Source: Sitta carolinensis
Taxonomy: Eukaryota > Chordata > Aves > Passeriformes > Sittidae
Direction of reading: 5' to 3'
DNA length: 64,000 nucleotides
Assembly: GCA_032173965.1 (NCBI GenBank)
Contig: CM063290.1
Span: forward strand, 1,178,001-1,242,000
Part shown: positions 12,901 to 24,900 of the stretch, piece after piece
Numbering within the stretch: position 1 is the stretch's first letter
Layout: each line of letters starts with the position of its first letter
The notes under the pieces: model-generated
Seen by the model: only the letters and a program-made list of their open reading frames with translations
Database searches by the model: none
Told to the model about the DNA's origin: nothing
Program-made: the position numbers and the translations under genes

Positions 12901-15900
12901 ACCTGTCACCCCCTGTACCTGTCACCCCCACTCCTGTCACCCCCATTCCTCTCATCCTCATACCTGTTCACACCCCCCACACCTGTCACCCCATACCTGT
13001 CACCCCCATTCCTCTCACCCCCAGCACCTGTCCCCCCACCCCTGTCACCCCACTCCTGTCACCCCCATTCCTCTCATCCTCATACCTGTCACCCCCATAC
13101 CTGTCCCCCCACCCCTGTCACCCCATACCTGTCATCCCCCTACCTGTCACCCCCATTCCTCTCACCCTCATACCTGTCACCCTAATACCTGTCCCCCCAC
13201 CCCTGTCACCCCCATACCTGTCACCCCCATTCCTCTCACCCTCATACCTGTCCCCCCACTCCTCTCACCCCATACCTGTCATCCCCATACCTGTCACCCC
13301 CATTCCTCTCATCCTCATACCTGTCACCCCCATACCTGTCCCCCCACCCTTGTCCCCCCACCCTGTCCCCGTCCCCCCGTACCTGCCGGTGGTGCCCAGG
13401 CGCCGTGCCAGCAGCCTGGCGATGGCAGAGAAGCTGTTGCTCATGCGGTAAATGTCCCTGCTCTGGGTGCCCAGGATGCCCGGGAAGGTGTCGGTGAGGC
13501 TCTTGATCTCCAGCAGCAGGAGGTGGTGGAAGGAGTGCTCCATGTTGGCCAGCTGGCTCACCAGGTACAGCAGGGACGCTCTGGCTCGCTCCTGGGCAGC
13601 GGGGAGAGAGAAGAGCAGAGCTGAGCACAAGCATTCACTGTTTGCTGCTGGGAGGGGGTGTTCTGTGTGCAGGGACTGAGGCACTGTCCCTGGGGAGCAG
13701 GGGCTGCCCCACCAGGGCAGAGGCAGCTGCCTCAGACACACTTTGTTTGTGGGTACACTGAAGAGCTTTTGTTGCTCTTGGTGCTACCTAACCCAGCCCA
13801 GCTCAGGAGATGTTGTCTCCTCAGACCCCCAGGCAGAGCCCTGGGGGCTCTTTGAGGGCCTGCATGGGCTCTGGGTTGGTAGCCTGGCTCAGTGGTCAGG
13901 GCCCCAGCAGCACCAAGCTCCCCTTTCACCTCTGCTGGGTCTGGCTCAGCTGCTTCATAAAACCAGGGAATGGTTTGGAAGGGACCTCAGAGACCACCCA
14001 GTGCCACCCCAGCCATGGGCAGGGACTCCTTCCCCACCAACACCTCCAGGGATGGGGAGCATCCAGCCTGGATCTGAACATCTCCAGAGGAGGGCTCCTC
14101 TGTCATAGTTGTCCTAATCAGATTGGGTTCCACAGTCCAAAAAACACCCAAGTGGGAAAAGCAGTGGAAAAACCAGCAATTAACTCAGGAACTCCCATCA
14201 GATCCTTCACTGGAGGAATCCTTTTGCCCAGGGAAGCCCACTTGGTCCTCAGCAGATTGCTGAGGAGAAACTGGGAGGTGTTTGGATCTCAGCCTGTGCT
14301 GAAACACAAACAAAGGCAAACCCAAACAGCTTTCTTCCTCCCGAGGAGGGCCAGCAGGGAGCTCATGTGCCACACATGTGCTCGGGACTCTGCAGGGTCC
14401 CATTTCCTCCTCTCTTCTGGGACCTCGTAACCAGAGAGCAAAAACTGCTGCAGGTTTGATTCCAGACCCAGCTGGGCTGTGAAAATACCCGGGAGACTCT
14501 GGCAGGACACGAGCATCAGGGGTGAGGTTTTTTTGGAAGAGCAAATCAAGGTAACCGAAGGAAAAGCAGCTCTGCTGCATCGTGCCACGGCTGAGATAAA
14601 AGGGAAGAGTGGATCAGAGAAATTGCATCCCTACAGCCATACGGGGAAAACTCCAGCCACGCCCTGGGCTGGGCTGGTGTGATGAAGGAGCTTTTTCCTC
14701 AATGGCTTGAACGAGGTTGGCTTTGTTGGTGCACAGTCACTCGTTTATTTGAAAGCCGATCCTTCCTCCAAGAGATAAACAGAGGCTCAATTAACATTTA
14801 AAACACATTTGTGTTTTCTAAACAAACTGTGCAGCAGACTAAATGGAGGAGCAGTTTTGACCATTTTCCTGTCGCTTTGATCCAGCTGGAGAGTCTCCAG
14901 CCATGCTGAAATGCTGCTACTCGCCTGGAGTGAGGTAAAAGAACAATAAACTCGCCTGAGTAATGTAATATGTAACTGTTATACAAAACAAAATTAAAGC
15001 AAAAGAGCTCAACATGAAAGCAGCTGTTATCCCTGCCACAATTCTTATCCCAAATGTTTCACAAAGCCTGTTTGGATGCACGTTGTTATTTCAGCAGTGC
15101 CTGTTTGATGTGTTCGTGTGTTTTCTCCTAAGCAGCCCTTGCATTTTATGGCATTACATCTGCCAGGAGGTGGAGAGCTGAAGCACAGGTAATGAGGTGT
15201 GGCAAAGCAGTGTGCTTTTTTTCTTCCAAACAGGTTCAGGAGCCTACAAAAAGATCACAAGGCTTTCAGAAATAACTCCAGCTCCCAGGTGGCTCAAAAC
15301 ATAGGGGGGAAAGAAAATAAAGTGTCTGCTTGCCCTAAGCCCCAAGATGGTTTTCTCATTTGCACAAATTCATGGTTAAGGGACAAGTTCTGATTTCAGT
15401 TTGCCCCCTGAGGGTGTCGCTGACACCAACAGAAAGGGTGTGTGTAAACAAGGGACAACCTCTCAAATCCAGAGCTCTCCTCTCTCCCGGGGTCCCTGGA
15501 AGCACAAGAGGCTTTTTCTAGGAGCCAGCAAGGATTTGCTGCTCACATCCACAGCCTGGACCGTCCCAGGCCAAGCCTCAATCCTTGCCACCTCTTTTCC
15601 CCAGGCAAGCCTTCCAGTGAAATAAAACACCAGCAAATAAAATTCCAGCAGTGCCACTGACGTGTCCTTGGCCGGGCAGGGGATGCTGATTCCTGCCTGG
15701 GAAGTGGCAGAATGTCCTGGCACAGCTGGTGACAGGACAGGCAGGAGGGGGGCTTTGGGAAGGCTCTGGCACAGGGGGTGGGAGGTGAGCCCAGCACAGG
15801 CACACAGGGGTTGATGGTTGGACTCGATGGGACTGCAGGGCTTTTCCAGCCTGGGAGATTCTATGGTGCCGTGGTCTCCCCTTGGGAATCAGCCATGGAG

Positions 15901-18900
15901 GCATTCCTTCTCCTCTCAGGTGAGGGATTCTTTCTCCAAGGCCAGGTTGGACGGGGCTTGGAGCAACCTGGGGTAGTGAAAGTGTCCCTGCCCATGGCAG
16001 GGGGGTGGGATGAGCTTCAAGGTCCCTTCCAACCCAAACTCTGCCATTTTAAGACCCTCCATAATTCAGAATAATTCACACTTCCTAACTTTTCAAAGAG
16101 CAAAACAAGAGAGGAGCCCTCGATCTCCTGGTGGAACATTCACCTCCACCACCCCTTATGTGTTGTTTTTATCCCTGGTTTTGAGTCTGGAGCAAAACCA
16201 GGGATGTCAGTGACAAACACAGCAAAGAAATGACAAATGTGTCCTCCCCTTGGGCTGGGAGGCTGCTGAGTCAGCAGCTCCCTAAAAAATCAGCCTCGTG
16301 ACAGGGGACATGGTGAGAGCTGCTCAACACTCACTCCAGGGAGACTGGCCATGAATTATTCACTGCAGGCTGCGTGTGCTGCACTCAGTAGATTGGTGCA
16401 GCCACCTAAACCAACAGGTTAAAGATGTGAGGGGAGAATATTCTTTGAATCATGGCTTTGCAAACATTACCCTAGCGGGTAATTTCCAGCACTACGTGAA
16501 ATCCAACGGGGCTGCTTGGTTGCTGTCTTATTCTTGGTTTGGTATAAAACAATCACAGCAACAAAAGGCAAAATAAATAAATTCAGCCCCTTTGAAGTAG
16601 CAGAACTTGGTGGAAACAGAGCCTCAGAGACAGCCAGATGGGGAGAGCTGGTTCAGCACCCCAAAACACAGAACCTGAGTTAAATCCTTCAGTCCCCAGC
16701 CCAGCTGTGCCCAGCTGAGGATTGGCTGGTCAGCAACTGTAAAGTTTCTAAAAAATGCTGACTCTCAAATACTAAATACAGGATTAAATGTGGTCACCTG
16801 CAGATCTTATAAAAGTAAAACTTGCTGGGGGATGGAAGTAAACAAGGAGAGAACAAAAAAACTTCATTTGGCTCCCAGGCCTCAATGGGATTTTGGCTCC
16901 TCTTCCCACTCAACAGAAATAAGATTTACAAAGCCAAGCCAAATCTGGTTTTGATTCTTCTGAGATAAATTTAATTTTACATGAATATAAAGCACCAGAT
17001 CAGTAGAAACAGCAAGGATGGTGTCTTCCTGTGCTGCTCAGGCACAGGAGGCCCAGCCAATGCACACCCAAATTAATTGCCAAGGGGGTCAGAACTGGAA
17101 TAAGATCATCCTTAGGGTCCATCCCAACCCAAACCATTCCATGAGTCCGTGGCAGGGCAGTCTGGTTACTCATGAAGAAAGAAATACTTTATACAAGATT
17201 AAAACCAACCCATCCCCAAACCTGAGGTGTTTCCCACCTCACCTCGTCGAGATGTCCAACAGCTCCAAAGATCTTTGCTGTCTGCCCAATCAAACTGGGA
17301 AAACTCTCCCCAATTTCCCTCAGCGTGGGAAGGAAAGGGGCCAAGGCTGCAGGCTCGTAGCTGGATATTTCCAGAAGGATGTTTAGAATCACCTCACTGT
17401 GGTTGGGGTCCCTCAGGTGTCCAAATAAAAATGGCAAACACTCTTTCAGCACCTGTTAAAAAAAATGAGAAACAAATTGGATCTCTGGTTTGAATTGTGA
17501 GCACATCTAACCAGAGGAGATACAGCCACCAGAGTGATAAAAATAAGGCACCAGACTCTGAGTTAATAGAAGAGATTTCCCCCCTTGGTGACCTTTGCAT
17601 GGAGCTATTGCTGAGGTCAATCCAAGTTCAATTGAACATATGGGATAAGGGTAAGCTCTGCTTTAAAATATGGCAGTTATGCATAAATAAGTAAGGAAAT
17701 GCCCAATTAAAAAAATAATACCAAAAAACCACCTTTACCAAATATTTTCCTTGCTCCAGGCCAGTGTATATTTTATTGATTTAAACAATAAAGACTCAGC
17801 CTTCCTCAATGACGCAGTAAATTAAAGCACTTGCAGAAATTTTTGGGTTCCACCAGAAATGAAACAATGTGACATGGCCAGGAGTGGGAATAGGGGGAAA
17901 AACGAGGGGCAAGACCCTCATTGCATAATAAATGTGCTGTAGGTAAGTTGTCATTTCTTGTAGGAACCCAATTTTCTTGTCATTTCTTGTAAGAACCCAA
18001 TTTTCAGGAGAGTGAGGGTGCAGCCCTCGGAGCCATCTGCCAAACAGGATGCAGTTGTGTACAAGTCCCCACTGAGGGATTAATTCAGAGTACACAGCCC
18101 CACTAATGCACCCTGGATCCAGGGAAGCTGCTGCATCTGTGGAAGAGACATTCAGACACAGACACGGGGCATAAAACAACCCCTTCTTATGTTTTTTTTT
18201 TGTGAGGATTATCAGTTCTCCTCAGTTCCTAAATCAAGTTAGCTGTCCTTGACGTGGATTTTAATACGCTGTCAGAAACACAGTTATGGGAATTCACACT
18301 CAGCTGACAGAGGAAGAGCCAAAACCATTGCAGACAAATGGCTTAAGCCCTGATCTCCTTATGACTAGGTGGAGAACCTGGGATGGGCTGGCAGAATTCA
18401 CAGGGAATTGGCCCAGGAGGGCAGTGCCCTGTGGGGTTCCTCCCTCCCCAAGCCTGTGAGACACAAACCCCTCCAGAGCAGGGGCAGGCACACATTCCCC
18501 GTGTGGTTTACCCCCAGTTCTCTCTTCCTGGCCACGGTGTGCAGGAGCCTGAGGAGGTGGAGCTGCTCGGGGGGGTCCAGCTGGGCCAGGGGGCCACCAG
18601 CCCGGGCAGGTGGGCGAGGATGGGCTGGGGCTGCTGCTCGAGGAGCGCGGGCAGCACCCGCAGCAGCAGCCAGTTCCCTGGGGACACAGAGCACACAGTC
18701 AGCCAGGCCCTGCACGGACCCCCAGCCCCACATTCCGTGTTTCCAGACTCTGCCCTGCTCTGGGGGGTGACTGAACCCCACAGAAAGTGCCAGCGACTCT
18801 GCTCCCAGCTCAGGAACAGAACAATCCTTGTCCAGAGCTCAAGGAGCACAGAACAATCCTTGTCCAGAGCCAAGGGCACAGAACAATCCTTGTCCAGAGC

Positions 18901-21900
18901 CAAGGGCACAGAACAATCCTTGTCCAGAGCCAAGGGCACAGAACAATCCTTGTCCAGAGCCAAGGGCACAGAACAATCCTTGTCCAGAGCCAAGGCACAG
19001 AACAATCCTTGTCCAGAGCCAAGGGCACAGAACAATCCTTTCCAGAACCAAGGCACAGAACAATCCTTGTCCAGAACCAAGGGCACAGAACAATCCTTGT
19101 CCAGACCAAGGACACAGAACAATCCTTTTCCAGCACCAAGTGCACAGAACAATCCTTGTCCAGAATCAAGGGTGGCCTTGAAGGATTATGAGTATAAAAC
19201 CAGAGAGACATAAAACTGTAGAAAATTATACATTTGGCCAAGAAACCAAATAAATTATCAAAATAGAGCAAGTCATTGCAGGTGTAACAACATTGTGTAA
19301 CCCCCCCCCACACACACTAATTCCTATTAATTATCATTTTATTTCTGAATATCATAAGAACACTGTTTAATAAACTTCCAGTTTTGGATCATGCTCTGTT
19401 GAGTTCTAGGCCAAACTAAGTGTGATTTCAATTAAGAAAGAAACAAAAGAAGAAAGAAGGAGAGAAATGACAAAAACAACAAAACCAACAAAAGACAAAA
19501 ACTACAATTCTCCTTTGCTGAGATTCAGATTTTCAAATTAAATAAGCATCATATGGAAGGAATAGTTGGTTAGCAGAGAACTAAACATGCATTTGAACAG
19601 AAATAGTTAAGGATGCCATTTCCAGGAATAGAAAGGAGCCAGAGAGAGCCAACTGCAGACAGAGATATGCTAAACCCTCTCTCACACGTTTTCTTAAGAT
19701 GTCTGTGCATAATTCAATTTGAAGCCCAGGCTCATACCAAAATATATAACTTCACATCGCAGTACATGCCTGCCTCAATGGATTTAAGTTTCACTTGAGC
19801 AACATATGGAAAACATCTGCCTATTGCAACCTAGTCTGGCTCCTTTCTGTAAACCCCTGGAAGTCCTCACGGCCTCTTTGGGTTTGGTTTCCAAGAGGAA
19901 TCAGCTCCCTGGCCTGCTGCTTTCCCTCCCATTTGCATCCGAGCCGGATGACTTTGGAAGATAAGCATATCTGTCCATGGCTGGGAGGAAAAGGATATTT
20001 GGGTTCAGACTGGAGCACGTGGGGCTCTTGGCAGATACAGAAAATGCACCCCAGGACACGGCTGGGAATCACAGCCTGCCCCCCAGCCCAGAAACCAGCC
20101 CATAACTCACACAGCTCTGAGCCCAGCAGCTCCTGATGACCCCTGAGGGTCCTTATCCTTCCCAGCAGGGGCTCTCCACTCCAGCCTGCTCCTTATCCTG
20201 TTTGGGGGATCCCTGGCTGCCTCCCAAGGCTGCTTCCAGCCCTCGAGCAGCCCCAGCAGTGCCAAAGGGCAGGCACACCCCACTGCCAGATCTATCTTGT
20301 CCTGTTCTCCACAATCCCACAGGCCAGGGGCAAAGGGAAGAGATTTGCTGATGGATCCCCCAAAGAGAGGAGCAGACTGCTCCATTCTGGCCATTTCCCA
20401 ACCACGCTCCCCAGGCTCTCGCTGCTGTGCCCAGCGGGTCTGGATTCAAAGGATCCCCACTAACGTTCCATGGGGTTGATGCCAAGCACCACTTCCCCCA
20501 GAGGGAGAACCTGGAGACCAGGGAAAGGTTCTGGTCCCCCCAGAGGGTGCTGGGCACTGCCCCAAGGCTGCCACAGCTCCAGTGCCTTTGGACACTGCTC
20601 CCAGGGATTGTTGGGGTGCCTGGGCAGGGCCAGGGGTTGGACTGGAGGAGCCTTGGGGGTCCTTTCTGACTCAGGCTACACAGTGAGAGACAGGTGAGAG
20701 GATGGATTCACTGGAACGTTTCTAGACTCGTGTCATAGTTCAAAATTGAAATATTTTGTACTGAACACACCACAAATTATTTTCTCTCTGGGTGACGTCG
20801 TGCTTCAGCTCTAAGTCCTTGCTTTGCACTTGCCCTTGCTTAGGCAAACTGAAATTTTTCTGCCCATGTGGAGCAGAGCCCTTAAACTCCAGTGAAATTT
20901 CACAACGATTGCAAAAGAAGAAATTCCCGTATTCCTGGACAGGCAGATTTCCTCTCAGCTTTAGAAGTGTGATGGGAAGGAATCCAAGAGGCAGTAACGA
21001 AAATAACAGCTTTAAGCAAGGAAAGACACCAACCTGAGCCTTGCTCTTGCCTAAGCTGGGATGTCAGGGATAGGAAGGGATCTGGAAGGGAAAACTGATT
21101 ATTTAGTCTGGCAAAGGAGTGTGGGGTGTACCAGAGGAGTGATGCAATCACAGATGATGGACTGCAGCCACCAAACCTCTCTGAACAAAAAATACTTTGT
21201 GCTAGCACAGCTTTGGGCAGCTTCCTGCAGCAAACACCGCTGGGCTGATATTCCCTAACCAAGATAAATGAAAAGCAAAGGCAATCAGAGCAACCCCCTC
21301 CCTCTGCAGTGAGGCTGAAGTGACCTCACTGACATGGAATGGCTTTTAAGTGGAGAACCTGTGTGCACACGTGTAAATAATCCCAGATACCCCACTTTGG
21401 GGCTGTTCTTCAGAGACCTCAGGAGAGGTCAGCAGGCACAACCCAGTTGGCCATTTCCTGGTCTTTTCATGTTTGAGGTAGCAAGGGATACTCAGAGCTG
21501 TTTGTTTGTCACAGCTTTCATGGGCTCTGAGGGGGTTTTTGCACACCCAGCTCCTCAAACCCCTGATTCCCAGAGCTCAGGTGGTGACATCAGGAATTCT
21601 GAATAATTCACTTTTTCCCAATCTTGCTTCATCTGCCTCAGTCTAAACTAAGAGCCTGTTTGTTGTGTGAGAATGGAAAAAACATCCCACTCAACTCCCT
21701 AAATGCCTTCCTCCCCTCTTCCTTCCCTGCCACCCTGACCCCCAATACTTTCCAGATCAGATTTTCTCAGCCTTCCCAAGCAGACCACAGGCTGGGAAGG
21801 ACAAAGTGTCCTGCAGCTGGGGACACTGCATGGCTGCAGGGGAGCCAGGGAGGGACCCCAGGGCCGTGGCTGGGTGGTGCCAGCCCTGCACCCACTCCTG

Positions 21901-24900
21901 GAAAAGCTGAGCTCCAGCTCTGCCCATCCCAGCCCCGAGAGCTTGGGCAGGACCTTGAGGGCCCTGGAGCACATTGCAGTGTCCATGGGCAGGTGGATTT
22001 TCACTCCAAGGGGACTTTCCAAAGACAAAAGCACCAAGATGGATTTTTCCCCCAGGATGACTCAGGTTTGGCACATACCTACTTGAAAATCATGGAATTG
22101 TTTAGGTTGGAAAAGATCTCCAGGATCAGAGTCCAACCTGTGCCTGATCCCCACCTTCCCAGGGAGGAATTCCTCCCCAGTGTCCAAGGCACAGGGAGTG
22201 CAGGTTTGGGTAAGCAAAACCAGAGACACAAATGGAAAGGAAACACAGATTTCAAGCTAGATGTAATTACAGGAGGGTTTTTTTTGCTGTTCTTTGGATA
22301 TTTCATAGCTGATATAGAATTTGGATGAGATCACCCCTAATCTCACCTGAGCAAGACATGATTAATGGCCTGTTGAACCAATAAGATTACAGAATTTAAA
22401 CCAGATTAATACCGATAATATTTAGACTAAATTAACGTTTCATCCAAGAGCACCTTGTTTTGCTTTTTCCAAAGGTAGCAGACACAACTCTGATTGTGCA
22501 GCTGCAGATTTACAGTTCCCAAAACAGGATACAGCCCTAACAGATTATCCACGGAGTAATGGCGCTGTAAGTGCTAATTAGGGCTGGAAAAGCAGAACCC
22601 TAACAAGCTGTTAGAACTCCTTAAGAGCTCGCCTTTATTGCTTAAAGCAATAAACCGTTGGTACATAATAGAATTTATTATACAGCGGTGCCTGACTCTC
22701 CAAAAACAAGCTGCGCTGTTTAGCTGAACCAGACGCGTGTACCCAAACCAACTCCAGGTATGTTTATTTTCCTCCCAATCCCCTCCAGAGCCCTGGCACA
22801 CACCGAGCACAAACGGAATTCGCATGGAGCTCTTTCCTTTCCACAAACGACACAAAACAACCCGAGCCACTCCTCCCGTGCAGCCCGAGCGCTCCCGGCC
22901 TCCCGAGCCGCGCTGGGGCGAGCGCGGCTCGCCCCGTTTGTGCCCTGGGCCAGTCAGAGCATCCCGCAGGCAAACCTGGAGGGCTGGGATTGTCGAGCGA
23001 GCTGCCCGCCCCCTTCCCCTCCCGGCCAAAAGGCACGGCCGGCAGCGCTGCGCTCACAGCGCCCGCACCGCTCATTCATTCGCAGCGCTCGCCGGCACCG
23101 CCGGGGAGCAGCCCTGGCTCTCTGAACCCCCGGGCACTGCCAGAGAGCAGCTCCGGGCACTGCCAGAGAGCAATCCCGGCTCTCTGAACCCCCGGGCACC
23201 GCCGGGGAGCAGCCCCGGAGCGCAGGGTATCACCAAGGAGCGGCCCCGAGCATCGCCAGAGAGCAGCCCTGGCTCTCTGAACCCCCGGGCACTGCCAGAG
23301 AGCAGCCCCGAGCATCCCCGGGGAGCAGCCCCGGCTCTCCGAACCCCCGAGCATCACCAGGGAGCAGCCCCAACCCCTCATCAGCCCCGGCTCTCACCAG
23401 CCCCGGGATCACCAGGGAGCAGCCAGGACAATGCTGCCCCGAGAACTCCTGTCCCTGCTCACGCTGCTCGGCGTTTTCAGCGCCTCTGGCTCCGGCGTGG
23501 ATGAAGAGGATGATTACGAGCTCATGTACGTGAACCTGGATAATGAAATCGAAGGTCCGGCCCCTGCGACGGAGGAAGGTGAGTCGATTTAAACGGGATT
23601 CGGGTTAAGTGCAGAACTGCCATCACTGCTGCCGAGCTCTTGAAAGAGTTATTTCTGCAAACATAATTTCCTTTTTTCAGAGGGAGAAGCTCGTGCTCGT
23701 AGCAGTAGATTATTATGGGCAATAATGGTAAAGCCCTTGGATGGGGTGCCTTGGACTTCTGTTTCTCGGTTTTCCTGCAAGAGGCTGTTGCTGTCCCGGG
23801 GTTTAGGATGTCTGTAATCACAGCCCTGCAATGTTCTGACACAGAAGGAAAGGCACTGGCCCCAGCAGGGCAGGGGGCTGGGTCCGCATTGTCTGCAGGG
23901 TCCCTTCCAACCCGCCCCAGTGCCGGACTCCACTGGGGCAGCCCGGGGCACACAAGCCTTGCACAGAGCCACATTCTGCCAAGCACTCCCCTTTAAACCT
24001 GGCTACAAAGGAATAGCAACATCTGTCCCTTCCCTTCCAGCTGCTTCGTGCGACTGCCAGCGGGAGCACAGCAAGTGGGACAAGCTGTTCATCACGCTGG
24101 AGAACTCGCAGATGAGGGAGAACATGGTGCTGCAGGCTCTGGACGAGCTCCCCAGGCTGGAGCTGCAGACCCTGAAGGCAGAGCTGAGCCAGCTCGCCAC
24201 CACCCTGGCGGGCACCTTGGCCACTGTCGGCTCGCAGGTGGCGTCCCAGGTGGAGCAGGCGCTGGCGAGGAGCAGGAGCCAGGCTGAGGAAGCCGGGAGG
24301 CTGCGGGAGTCGGAGCAAGGGCAGGTTCTGGAGCAGGTGCTGCGGCTGAGCCACAACGTGTCGGCGAGGCTGGGCTGGCTGGAGCGCGCCTGGGACACGG
24401 CCCGGCAGCAGGACAGACGGCCGGGCAGCAGGACAGACGGCCCCAGCCTCAGCTCGCTGTGGAGGGAGCTGCAGCAGACCCGGGCTGAGCTGAAGGTGTC
24501 GCAGCAATGGGCAGCTCAGCACCTGCTGCCGGCAGGTAAGGCCAGAGGGAGAGCTCCACTGGGACAGGGATGCCCAACCCCATCCTGGGCACCTCCTTCT
24601 CCAAAGCAACCCCAGGAGCAGCAGGGCACCTTTGGATGGGCTGTGCGTGAAGGGGGGAACCCCAGAGCTCGTGGGAAAAGAGGCACTGAGCTTTTCAAAG
24701 GTTTCAGGGCAGAGCCGGCCAGGATCCCCCCTCGTCCAGGCTCTCCCAGATCACAGCCATTGTCAGAGAGCAGCAAATGCATTTTAGACACCCGGGTTAT
24801 GTTCTCTCACCTTTTGCCTTCCCAGCTGGTGACTCCTATGTGTTTGCACCAGTCACGGAGCTCTCCTGTTCTCCTGCACGTTCCCGCTCCTTCCTCTTCC

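Larger units (their letters stand above)
13592..17242. other. VEPH1 intron between exons 5 and 6
   Basis: Only CR1 fragments are recognisable. An AT-rich segment at 14,940-15,120 has several TAAT cores. Confidence 0.7.
19171..22789. other. VEPH1 intron 3, part left of PTX3
   Basis: No exon is recognised on either strand. AT-rich at 19,200-19,790 and 22,260-22,700, GC-rich at 20,000-20,690. The AT-rich block 22,330-22,690 could hold distal PTX3 control elements. Confidence 0.65.

Noticed and set aside
12698..13624. Long open frames of Ser/Pro/His-rich repeats across the 13 kb array
   Set aside because: They are products of the 15-bp unit. The only conserved coding sequence is VEPH1 exon 6 on the minus strand.
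18812..19170. Regular 30-bp repeats that might suggest a CRISPR array
   Set aside because: There are no unique spacers between repeats, the genome is a vertebrate's, and the same unit occurs inverted elsewhere as a minisatellite.
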